Under the pieces are notes generated by a model. It saw only the letters and a list, made by a program, of their open reading frames with translations, searched no databases and had not been told where the DNA came from. A program made the position numbers and the translations under genes. From Pseudomonadota bacterium (GTDB lineage Bacteria > Pseudomonadota > Gammaproteobacteria > Burkholderiales > Rhodocyclaceae), in assembly GCA_029776255.1 (NCBI GenBank), contig JAKOTN010000159.1:1-64000 (forward strand): a DNA stretch of 64,000 nt, given 5' to 3'. Within the stretch, counting starts at the first letter, position 1. Every line of letters begins with the position of its first letter. Shown here in pieces: positions 18,461 through 26,190 of this stretch.

Positions 18461-19492
18461 TTAGCCGCTTTGGATGGATGCCTTGGGCAGGCGCACGCGA
18501 AAAATGCTGCCGCCTCCCGCACGCGTCAGACAGGCGACCGTGCCGCCGTGACGTTCGGCGATCTGGCGCACGAGACTCAAACCCAGACCCCAGCCGCCAC
18601 GCCCTTCGCCGGCGCCGGCGGGGCGGTAAAACGGTTCGAACAGGCGTGCGGCCTCGCCGGCGGGAATGCCGGGGCCACGGTCCCGTATGTCGAGAACGAT
18701 TTCCTCGCCGGCGTCAATCAATTCCGCGTCCACTTCGCCACCGCCATGCCGACGGGCGTTTTCCAGCAAATTGCGCATCAGGCGCCGCAACAGACGTGGG
18801 TCGCCCGCCGCTTCGAGCGGAACGGCGATGCACTCGGCGTCGAGGCGGGCGCATTCCTCGGCGAGCAGGCCGGCGAGGTCCACCGGTTGGCGTTCGAGCG
18901 GTAATTCCGGCGTGTCGAGCCGGCTGGCGAGCAAAATTTCTTCCACCAACTGGTCGAGCTCGCGGATGTCGCGGTAGAGCCCCTGTTTTTGCGCGTCGGG
19001 AATCGTGACCTTTTCGGCGAGTAGTTCCAAGCCCATTCGCAGCCGGGTGAGCGGCGAACGCAATTCGTGCGAAGCGTTGGCGAGCAACCGGCGATGCCCG
19101 GCCAGCAAGGCGGCGATGCGTTCGGCGGAGCGGTTGAAACTCGCCGCCAGCGTCGCCACCTCATCGTTGCCGCGAACGTCGGCGCGGGCGGCGAGATCGC
19201 CTTCGCCGAGCGCCTCGACGGCGCTCTTGAGTCGTTCGAGCCGTCGCGTCAGGCGTCGCGACACCGGCCAGGCCGCCACCGAGACGATCAGCGCCGCCAA
19301 CACCGGCAGCAGCGGCGAGTGCGCTCTGTCGCCGAAAAAATGGCTCGACAGGCCGACAAGGAAGGAAAGCAGCAGCACGCTGCCCACCACGACCACGTAG
19401 ATCTGCGCGAACAAGCGCCGTCGCAGGACGCTGTGCCGGTGATGCCGGCGACCGGACAGATCGTCGGCCAACGGGCCGCAAGCGCGCTTCAC
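18461..19492 (-). CDS. Two-component sensor histidine kinase
   Basis: 343 residues, CpxA/RstB-like layout. Transmembrane helices are at about residues 27-45 and 60-75 with a very short periplasmic loop between them, then a HAMP domain (RRLTRRLERLKSAVEALGEG). The H-box NASHELRSPLTRLRMGLEL follows, then the N-box NLLENARRHGGG and G-boxes RDRGPGIPAGEA and GWGLGLSLVRQIAERHGG. The small sensor domain suggests sensing at the membrane or by a partner protein. It overlaps the response regulator by four bases, and the Spy-like gene is upstream. Confidence 0.9.
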   Translation of the reverse strand: MKRACGPLADDLSGRRHHRHSVLRRRLFAQIYVVVVGSVLLLSFLVGLSSHFFGDRAHSPLLPVLAALIVSVAAWPVSRRLTRRLERLKSAVEALGEGDLAARADVRGNDEVATLAASFNRSAERIAALLAGHRRLLANASHELRSPLTRLRMGLELLAEKVTIPDAQKQGLYRDIRELDQLVEEILLASRLDTPELPLERQPVDLAGLLAEECARLDAECIAVPLEAAGDPRLLRRLMRNLLENARRHGGGEVDAELIDAGEEIVLDIRDRGPGIPAGEAARLFEPFYRPAGAGEGRGGWGLGLSLVRQIAERHGGTVACLTRAGGGSIFRVRLPKASIQSG

Positions 19493-20196
19493 GGCATTTC
19501 CTCGTCCTGTTTGCGGGCAAAGACGTAGCCGGCGCCGCGCAGCGTGATGATGCGTCGTGGCGCCTTGGGGTTGTCCTCGATGGCCGCGCGCAGGCGCGAG
19601 ACATGGACGTCGATCGAACGGTCGAAGGCGTCCAGCGGCTCCCCTTTGACGAGATCGAGCAATTGCTCGCGCGAGAGCACCCGGCCGGAATGTTGGGCCA
19701 TGGCCACCAGCAGGTCGAACTGGTAGCCGGTGACTTCGCGAACGTCGCCATCGACGCGCAATTGACGCGCATCGCGGTCGATTTCCAAGCGTCCGAAGCG
19801 CAACACGCCGAGTCCGCCCTCCGTGCCCCGGCCTCGGCGCAGCACGGCTTTGATCCGGGCACGCAATTCGCGCGGCTCGAAAGGCTTGGCGAGATAGTCG
19901 TCGGCGCCGATTTCCAGGCCGAGCACGCGGTCCATCGCGTCGCCGCGCGCGGTCAGCATGAGAATCGGCACCGCCCCGGCCGAGCCGCCGCGCAAGGCGC
20001 GGCAGAGGTCGAGACCGTCCGCGTCGGGCAACATCAGGTCCAGCAGAATCAGCGCCCAGCGGCCGTTCTCCGCCAGCGCCATGCCGGCTTTGCCGGTGTG
20101 CGCGGCGGTGACCGCGTACCCGGCCTCGCCGAGGTAGGCGGTGAGCATCTCGGCGAGGCGTTCATCGTCGTCGATGAGCAGAATGGGGGTCGTCAC
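19489..20196 (-). CDS. OmpR-family response regulator
   Basis: 235 residues from a GTG at 20196 (VTTPILLIDDDERLAEMLTA). The receiver domain has the acidic pair in LIDDD, the phospho-acceptor in ALILLDLMLPDADG and the switch Lys in DDYLAKPFEPRE. A linker precedes a winged-helix domain (LVAMAQHSGRVLSREQLLDL, DRSIDVHVSRLRAAIEDNP). It is closest in pattern to CpxR/RstA. A strong terminator separates it from the Spy-like gene, so expression may depend on read-through or a promoter in the 83-bp gap. Likely targets include the Spy-like gene, by analogy with CpxR. Confidence 0.92.
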   Translation of the reverse strand: MTTPILLIDDDERLAEMLTAYLGEAGYAVTAAHTGKAGMALAENGRWALILLDLMLPDADGLDLCRALRGGSAGAVPILMLTARGDAMDRVLGLEIGADDYLAKPFEPRELRARIKAVLRRGRGTEGGLGVLRFGRLEIDRDARQLRVDGDVREVTGYQFDLLVAMAQHSGRVLSREQLLDLVKGEPLDAFDRSIDVHVSRLRAAIEDNPKAPRRIITLRGAGYVFARKQDEEMP

Positions 20197-20223
20197 GGCG
20201 GGCTCGATAGCGCTTGAAGGGTG

Positions 20224-20250
20224 AAAAACCAGACCGGTTGCCCGGTCTGG
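20224..20250 (-). terminator. Rho-independent terminator after Spy-like gene
   Basis: Stem ccagaccgg (20229-20237) and ccggtctgg (20242-20250) with a 4-base loop, followed on the minus strand by five T. It lies between the Spy-like gene and the response regulator. Confidence 0.8.
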
Positions 20251-20279
20251 CGCCAAGGTTGCGAATGTAAGCGATTATC

Positions 20280-20690
20280 TTACTTGTGCAACGCGCTTTC
20301 GGCCTTCTGCCGCTGCTCCGGCGTCGCGCCGATGTCATCGAGCAATTTGCCCATCGGCACCGTCTGGCCGGCGGTGACTTGCGCGGGTCCATGGCCCCAC
20401 GGACCCGCTTGGTGATGATGAGCGACGGCCTTGCCGATCATGACGCCGGCGGCGACCAACAGAAATACGGCGATGAGGCGGCGAAGGCGTCCGCCGCGAC
20501 GGCACGCCATGCCGTGCGGGCCATGGCCGAAGCGACCACCGCACGGGCTGTTTCCCCGCCAGGTGCCTCGTCTCTCGCAGGGCCGCCTGTCGGTGGGCGC
20601 CTGATCGTGGCCGGTGTTTCCGGTGTCGAGCGCCTCGTTCGTTTCGGCAGTGGGCTTGGCGGTGTTCGGGTTGGTATTGTCTTGCGTCAT
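20280..20690 (-). CDS. Small membrane-anchored Spy/CpxP-like protein
   Basis: 136 residues from the ATG at 20690. The first 75 residues are polar with a Cys/His/Gly-rich patch (RRPCERRGTWRGNSPCGGRF then GHGPHGMACRRGGR). A single transmembrane helix follows (LRRLIAVFLLVAAGVMIGKA), then a His-rich start of the periplasmic part (VAHHHQAGPWGHGP). The C-terminus LLDDIGATPEQRQKAESALH resembles the first LTxxQ-type helix of Spy/CpxP proteins but ends there, so it is short for the family. It is probably a metal- or envelope-stress accessory to the adjacent two-component system. Assignment is tentative; cytoplasmic and periplasmic metal binding are both suggested by Cys/His content. Confidence 0.6.
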   Translation of the reverse strand: MTQDNTNPNTAKPTAETNEALDTGNTGHDQAPTDRRPCERRGTWRGNSPCGGRFGHGPHGMACRRGGRLRRLIAVFLLVAAGVMIGKAVAHHHQAGPWGHGPAQVTAGQTVPMGKLLDDIGATPEQRQKAESALHK

Positions 20691-21136
20691 GGCTTGGCTC
20701 CTGATCGTCAGAAAAGCGGTTTTTCCCGCAACCAGCACCGTGCTGGCATGGCGCCATGATCGGCGCGCCCAGTTGCTGCTTTGCGAGCCGAAGGTAAAGT
20801 TTTGTGTAGACACGAAATGATGCAATCGTCGGCAGCCGCCGCGAGGCGAGGATGACCGGCCAGCCCGCCGCCGGTCGAGGCGATGATTTACTCGATTCGG
20901 TGAATTATCCGATTTCGGTGATGTTTCCGATTGCCGGCGGCGCTGGTTTCGTCATCGCCGTCGCTCCAGACGTCATTCGCTCTTGCAACGGAAACGGTGT
21001 TAATAATCCAGCGCCAGAGTTATTGCGAGGCAATCAGGATCAGCCTTGAAACCGCGCAGTGCGATACCGAGGTGTGGTCCTCGAGGATAGTTAGGCTGTC
21101 GCAGGGCTGTTCGAACAAAATTCACTTGCGCACCAA
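20691..21136. other. Intergenic stretch without a convincing gene
   Basis: It holds the upstream region of the Spy-like gene (left end). Small frames at 20852-21049 (+) and 21000-21194 (-) have no start signal or recognisable similarity. The right part marks the change to more AT-rich DNA. Confidence 0.4.
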
Positions 21137-21661
21137 TCAGGCAGTCGCATGCGATGTCGGCCGCACTTTTCTTGACAAGACTAAACCACTCCAAAAATCT
21201 CTAACGCCCCATGCGAATACGCCAATACCAAAAACGGTCAGAATCAATGAACGCAAACCATGATCAACCAAAAATATCCCGGATGGAAAATTAGACCACG
21301 CGATTAAATTAGGAATAAGGAGAGCGACGTAAGCGCCACCTGTCATGCTCAAAATCAAATGCGTCACTCGTTCCGATGGGCTCAGCGTTCTCGTCCTGTC
21401 TTCTACCACGAAGTCCCATGCCGTGAGCGCGATTTCTATTGCGATTACTCCGAATAATGCCCAAGCAAAAACACCATTCCATGAAAACCATGCCAGTCCA
21501 ATAAAAACAACCGCATAAAATAGCTCGCGCACGCCGTGGATTTTTTGTTCGAGAGCCGCGGACGGTTTTATTGGCAGTTTTTCTTTCAGTTCGTGATTCC
21601 AAAGAACATCATACCCACCAAGCAAGCCTTGGAATATTAGCAAATTCATTACCATTTCCAT
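21137..21661 (-). CDS. Unknown polytopic membrane protein
   Basis: 174 residues from an ATG at 21661 with AAAGGA six bases upstream. The N-terminal segment has the motif GGYDVLWNHELKEKLP, recurring in a family of uncharacterised integral membrane proteins. Four to five helices follow (YAVVFIGLAWFSWNGVFAWA, LFGVIAIEIALTAWDFVV, HLILSMTGGAYVALLIPNLI, LILTVFGIGVFAWGVRDFW). It is followed by no terminator. Base composition is clearly more AT-rich than the flanks. It pairs with the gene 28 bp upstream. Function unknown; a membrane-bound enzyme or carrier is possible. Confidence 0.7.
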   Translation of the reverse strand: MEMVMNLLIFQGLLGGYDVLWNHELKEKLPIKPSAALEQKIHGVRELFYAVVFIGLAWFSWNGVFAWALFGVIAIEIALTAWDFVVEDRTRTLSPSERVTHLILSMTGGAYVALLIPNLIAWSNFPSGIFLVDHGLRSLILTVFGIGVFAWGVRDFWSGLVLSRKVRPTSHATA

Positions 21662-21689
21662 CGCCAATCCTTTTGATTGAATTGTTAAT

Positions 21690-22115
21690 TCAACAGCGTT
21701 TTTTTACAAGTATTATAAAAACCGGGATCGCGATGATGATTATGGCGACCAGATCGACAATGACGTGAATCCAGAAGTCGTGGATGAGCGAGATCGCAAT
21801 ATCCGCCGGCGCCCATGCTAAAACCGACAAGAGTAGCGCATGCCAATAAGAGGGATCATTCGTACGCGTGCCAGCACGAACGACGTAAGCCATCAAAACG
21901 CCCCAGCTTGCGACGGTTGGGCCAAATAGCGCGACGATCCAACGCTGGAATGCCTCGGTTTCTGGTGGTATGGGCGCACCACCAAAAAATGACTCACGTA
22001 TTGCTGCCGCGTAAATATCAAAAATGCTTGAAAACGCTATAAATGGCAACGCTATTCCAGCCATCATATGGCCAAGCGCTATTATTGATAGCCACAATTC
22101 GAGTTTTTTTGCCAC
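21690..22115 (-). CDS. Unknown four-helix membrane protein
   Basis: 141 residues with four predicted helices: LWLSIIALGHMMAGIALPFI, WIVALFGPTVASWGVLMAYV, YWHALLLSVLAWAPADIAIS and WIHVIVDLVAIIIIAIPVFI, ending KKRC. No family is recognised with certainty. It is the first gene of a two-gene unit with the membrane protein at 21137. Like that gene it is AT-richer than the surrounding DNA, so the pair may have been acquired together. Confidence 0.65.
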   Translation of the reverse strand: MAKKLELWLSIIALGHMMAGIALPFIAFSSIFDIYAAAIRESFFGGAPIPPETEAFQRWIVALFGPTVASWGVLMAYVVRAGTRTNDPSYWHALLLSVLAWAPADIAISLIHDFWIHVIVDLVAIIIIAIPVFIILVKKRC

Positions 22116-22364
22116 TTGATCAACCGTAGGTAATGCACGACAATCATGAAGAACAGAAAGATATAAAATGCACTGGTCGACTCGATGCCGGCCAGTTGGT
22201 TATCTGAGAAAACCGGCAGCGGTCACCCTGCGGACGCACCAACGCACCGTCGATCTTGGTCAGCGCAGCATCTCATTTTGCCGCGTCGGCATGTTCTCCG
22301 CTTGTCTCCTCTCAACGCCTTGCGGCCGGCGGACCGCTTATTTCACTTTCCCGACGTTACCGGT

Positions 22365-23855
22365 TCAGGCGAGCCATTGCAGCAGGCGGTCGGAGGTTTC
22401 CGGCTGGAGGAAATAGCTGGTGTGCATGACGCCGCGGCTGGCGGGAAATTCGAGGTAGCAGTCGTCGGAAATTCGCTGGGCGCCGTGCCAGGCGCGCATG
22501 CCGGCACCGGGAACGACCAGATCGTTCGACGCGCGGTCGAAGATGCGGTCGACCAACGAGTCGGCGGCGGAGCAGAAGGCCGCGCCCAGGCCACTGCCGG
22601 TCGGCGCGAAGTCGGCGCCGAGCCCGAAGAGAGCACAAGCGGGAGCGGTTGAGCCATCGATCTCGGCGAGAAAATCGTTTCCCGGCCGCATCGACGCCAG
22701 GCCGTCGAGACCTACCAGACCGGCATGGCCGATGACCTTGACGACGGTGAGAATCCCTTCCAGCACATCGGTGACGCCGTTTTCCGGCAACTGGTTCAGG
22801 GCGCTGGTCATTCGATCGATGAAGTCCACCATGTGATCGGGATTGGCTAGCGGCGTGCCCTGGTTGGGAACGCCGGCCAGCACCAGCCGCCGCACGCGGA
22901 AACGCCGCGGGTCGCCACCGTGGCTGGCCGCGCAGCCGGCGAGGCCACGGCTGACCAGTCCGCCCCGGCTGTGGCAGACGATATCCACGTTCAGCGAGAC
23001 ATCGGCGGGCATTTGCGAGAAAAACCAGCGGAGATTGTCGCGCGGATGTTGCGACACGCTGGGATGATCGAAGGCGAACAGCCGTCCGCCGTAGCGCGTG
23101 GCGAGCGTCGCCAGGGTAGCGGGCGGCAGATCGCCAAAAGCTGCCCTGGCGGTGCTGAATGTGCCATGGACGAACAATAGCGCGGGGCCGGCGGCAAGAG
23201 TCCGCCAGTCGGCATCCGACAGGGGTGCGTCGTTGCCGGGCAGAAAGTGGCGGACGCGATGCGGGCGTTTGGCGGCTTCCCATTTGCCAACCGCAAAATC
23301 GGCGAGCGGCCCGAGGAGGCGGTCGGTGACCGGGTAGATCAGCACTTTGAGCAGTTTGCGGCCCAGCACGCTGACCAGACCGCGTTCGGCTTTCGCATCG
23401 GTGTCGGCCGGAGCGCCGACGGCGCGTGGAATCCGGAAGGTCTTGCCGCCGCCAGCGCCGCGCGTCGCCGGCGGTTGTAGCCGGTTTTCCTCGTCGACCG
23501 GAAAATGCCATTGCAGCGCGCCGCCCTCGTCGATCGAGAGAATCACCTGGCCGTACTCGGGGCCGAGATCGGGAACCTGGAGTTCGAAAGCCTCCGCGCC
23601 GCTCGGGCCGCGCACCGGCGCGACCGCCGCTGGAAATGGCGCGGCGGCGACCTTGAGCTCGATGGCCGTGACTTCTTCGATGTCGGTGGCGGCCAAGGCG
23701 CTGTCGAAGGCGAGGGTGGCTTGTTCGGGACCACGGCTGCCCGGTGCCTTGGCGCCGAGAACGCGCACGCTGCCCTTGAGGCCGGGGGCGCGCAAAGTGT
23801 AGCCGCCGCCGAGATTGACCGGGGCGGAACCGCCATTGAGGGGGATGTCGGACAT
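22365..23855 (-). CDS. Serine alpha/beta hydrolase coupled to CHAT protease
   Basis: 496 residues. The first 150 (beta-rich, with LGGGYTLRAPGLKGSVRVLG and AIELKVAAAPFPAAVAPV) look like a small beta domain. The hydrolase follows: oxyanion strand LLFVHGTFSTARAAFGDLP near 227, nucleophile Ser296 in DIVCHSRGGLVSRGLAG, acidic region ASNDLVVPGAGM and late His in RGVMHTSYFLQP. Lipase/esterase-like enzymes of this kind are often paired with CHAT proteases. The gene starts one base after the CHAT stop, with AGGAG inside the CHAT 3' end, so translation is coupled. I infer that the two act together, possibly with the protease activating the hydrolase. The substrate is unknown. Confidence 0.78.
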   Translation of the reverse strand: MSDIPLNGGSAPVNLGGGYTLRAPGLKGSVRVLGAKAPGSRGPEQATLAFDSALAATDIEEVTAIELKVAAAPFPAAVAPVRGPSGAEAFELQVPDLGPEYGQVILSIDEGGALQWHFPVDEENRLQPPATRGAGGGKTFRIPRAVGAPADTDAKAERGLVSVLGRKLLKVLIYPVTDRLLGPLADFAVGKWEAAKRPHRVRHFLPGNDAPLSDADWRTLAAGPALLFVHGTFSTARAAFGDLPPATLATLATRYGGRLFAFDHPSVSQHPRDNLRWFFSQMPADVSLNVDIVCHSRGGLVSRGLAGCAASHGGDPRRFRVRRLVLAGVPNQGTPLANPDHMVDFIDRMTSALNQLPENGVTDVLEGILTVVKVIGHAGLVGLDGLASMRPGNDFLAEIDGSTAPACALFGLGADFAPTGSGLGAAFCSAADSLVDRIFDRASNDLVVPGAGMRAWHGAQRISDDCYLEFPASRGVMHTSYFLQPETSDRLLQWLA

Positions 23856-23856
23856 G

Positions 23857-26013
23857 TCAGTTCTCCTGGGTGCGGTGCAGGGTTAGGCCGGGGTGGCCAT
23901 AGAAAACGTAGGCCAGGCGAGTGGCGCTGTTCTTTTCCTGGTCGGGGTTGAAACGGCTCCGCAAGTCGCGCAGCACGGCGGCCACCGGCTCGGGCGCCGT
24001 GCCGGGTTCGCCGAAGGCACGGTTGTAGAATTCAATGGCGATATCGTGGGCGATGCGGTCATCGACCGACCACAGCGGCGCCAGGAAGGCACGGAAACCG
24101 CCCTTGAGCGATTCGCCGGCGAAACCGGAAAACGAGCCGAGCAGTTCGCCGGCCTTGCCGACCTGACAGGCGTTGAGGAACAGGAAGGGTCGGAACCGCG
24201 CGCCGAGAGGCGAATCGGTCAGGTAATCGGGATCGAGATGCTGTCCATCTTCGAGGATCACCGCCGCGTCCAGCGGGTGCGCGCCGATCGCTTCGCCGTG
24301 GCAGGCGAAGTGTACCGCCTCGGCGCCGTGCGCGCCGCCGCCGTCGGGTATCCGCGCATACAGCAAATTCTTGATATCGGCCGGCGCCGCTTGCATGCGC
24401 AAGCCACGGTGTCGCGCGGCGATGCTCGTCCCTTCCTGCTCGGCGCTGTCCAGTTTGCGCCAGCCGGAGCGGGCGGCGTAGTCGCCCACCACGACCGCCA
24501 TCCGGCGCACGTCGATGCCGGATGAGGGCGACAATCCCGGATTGCCGGAGTCATTGAGCGGCCAGCGGCCGATGTCGACCTGGCAGCCCAGATAAGGTGG
24601 AGCGTCGTCGCTGAGCGGCGTCGCCATCTTGGCCAGCTCCCACGGCACATGCGTTTCGGCGGTGATGAACAGCACGCTGGGCCGACGGTCCGGACTGCCG
24701 GTGGCAACCTTTTCGGCGACCGCCGCCAGCAGCGGCCAGAATTGGCCAGGCATTTTCTCGGCGATATTTCTGCCAAGTCCGCCGATCTTCAGTCCGACCA
24801 TTTCCAGAGTCTCGGCTTTTTGCACGCCCTCGATGATGCGTGAACCGAGATCGCGGGCATCGGTGCCGAGGTTGGCGACAATCGGTAGCGGCGGCAGGTC
24901 GACCGGATGCGGCGAGGCGAAACTCCAGACATACTGACCGCCGGCGGGATTGCCGTCGGGCTTGCTGACGATCACCGTCAAATCCGCCGCCGGTACGTCG
25001 GGATCGATGCGGATGGCGCCGCCTGTGTCGCGTTCTTCGAACCATGGCGTGCCGCTACCGTGCGTCTCGCGCAGTGGTGGCCTGCCGTCCGGGAGGACCG
25101 CGATCCGTCGCGCGGCGTGTCCGCAGGGCAGGGCGGCGAAGAAATAGAACACGCTGATCGTGCTCAGGCAGGCGTCGCCGGCGACATCCGGCGCGACCAG
25201 GGTCAACTCGACCGTCTTCGCTTCGGAGTTGCCCCGGTCGACCGGCAGACGATGGCGGCAACCGTCGGGCATGGCGAAACCTTCGGCGACGACCAGCAGA
25301 TCGAGTTCGAACGCCTGGAGTTCATCGGGCAGTGCCAGTTCGAGCCTGCCGCCCGTGGTGTCGGTTTGTGCCTGCCGGCCGAGGCCGACACGGATGCGGA
25401 ACGTTTCCCCGGACGAGACGGTATCTGGCGTATCGAGGCGCGGGTAGGCGGTGAATGCCGTGGATGCGGAAGCGGTTGCTGGCGTAATCGGCTCGCCCGG
25501 GAAAACGTCGCGTGTCAACGGCCGGGATTTAGGCGGTTGCGCAACGTGCGTCTCGGCATTATCGATCCGCATGGCCATGTGTGCCGCCGTCTTGGGGTCC
25601 CACGAATCGCCGCCGCCAGGCCAGAGCGCCGAAAAATCCGCTGAGTCGTCCCGGGATTCGGCCTCCGGCGTGTCGTCTGTCGCGTCTGCCTCTGGCGGGC
25701 GAATACCGAGAAAACGCGTCCCGTCGAGGACGATGGTTTCCTTGGCGGGATCTTGCGGGCGACGGCGTCCGCCATCGTCCACTGGGCTGGCGCCGTGTTC
25801 ATGCAGGCTGAGCGCCTGTTTGACAGAAACCCGCGGGTCGTGTCGCTGGAACGCTTCGATGACCTTGGCGGCCGGAAAGACATACCAGAAGACCACCAGC
25901 CCTTCGCGGCGGCGAACCACGACACGGTCGAGACGGCTGTCGAGGACTTTCCGGCGGGCGGCGTCGACGTCGAGCGCGGCGTCGAGCAGAACGGCATCGG
26001 CAAGCGTTTTCAT
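23857..26013 (-). CDS. CHAT-domain (caspase-like) protease
   Basis: 718 residues from the ATG at 26013 (GGGAGAA upstream); 51 extra residues of the open frame are rejected as they carry no pattern. The N-terminal 75 residues form a small alpha/beta domain (LDSRLDRVVVRRREGLVVFW). A disordered acidic linker (about 100-160) and a beta-sandwich (about 190-310, TVSSGETFRIRVGLG) follow. The C-terminal CHAT domain has its catalytic His572 in AVHFACHGEAIG and Cys616 in FLFLNACQVGKAGELLGSFS. Both dyad residues are present, so the protease should be active. CHAT proteins serve in programmed cell death and defence, for example with type III-E CRISPR. No CRISPR is near. The partner is the hydrolase directly downstream. 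Confidence 0.85.
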   Translation of the reverse strand: MKTLADAVLLDAALDVDAARRKVLDSRLDRVVVRRREGLVVFWYVFPAAKVIEAFQRHDPRVSVKQALSLHEHGASPVDDGGRRRPQDPAKETIVLDGTRFLGIRPPEADATDDTPEAESRDDSADFSALWPGGGDSWDPKTAAHMAMRIDNAETHVAQPPKSRPLTRDVFPGEPITPATASASTAFTAYPRLDTPDTVSSGETFRIRVGLGRQAQTDTTGGRLELALPDELQAFELDLLVVAEGFAMPDGCRHRLPVDRGNSEAKTVELTLVAPDVAGDACLSTISVFYFFAALPCGHAARRIAVLPDGRPPLRETHGSGTPWFEERDTGGAIRIDPDVPAADLTVIVSKPDGNPAGGQYVWSFASPHPVDLPPLPIVANLGTDARDLGSRIIEGVQKAETLEMVGLKIGGLGRNIAEKMPGQFWPLLAAVAEKVATGSPDRRPSVLFITAETHVPWELAKMATPLSDDAPPYLGCQVDIGRWPLNDSGNPGLSPSSGIDVRRMAVVVGDYAARSGWRKLDSAEQEGTSIAARHRGLRMQAAPADIKNLLYARIPDGGGAHGAEAVHFACHGEAIGAHPLDAAVILEDGQHLDPDYLTDSPLGARFRPFLFLNACQVGKAGELLGSFSGFAGESLKGGFRAFLAPLWSVDDRIAHDIAIEFYNRAFGEPGTAPEPVAAVLRDLRSRFNPDQEKNSATRLAYVFYGHPGLTLHRTQEN

Positions 26014-26190
26014 GGACGGATTCTCCCGAAAAGGACGGTCTACGCTTATTGATATAAGTCTGCAAGAGGGCGATGGTCGCACCTCCGCCTCGCCGGTGGC
26101 AAGCTTTCGCGCATTCGGTGGGCGGCGCGGTGGGAAACGATCGACTTTCGACACCCGACCACGCATGAATGCCGGTCGTGGCCGCGAAGG

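Noticed and set aside
21000-21194. Small minus-strand frame (64 codons) between the Spy-like and membrane genes
   Set aside because: No ribosome site, no similarity that I can name, and it overlaps the next gene's end.
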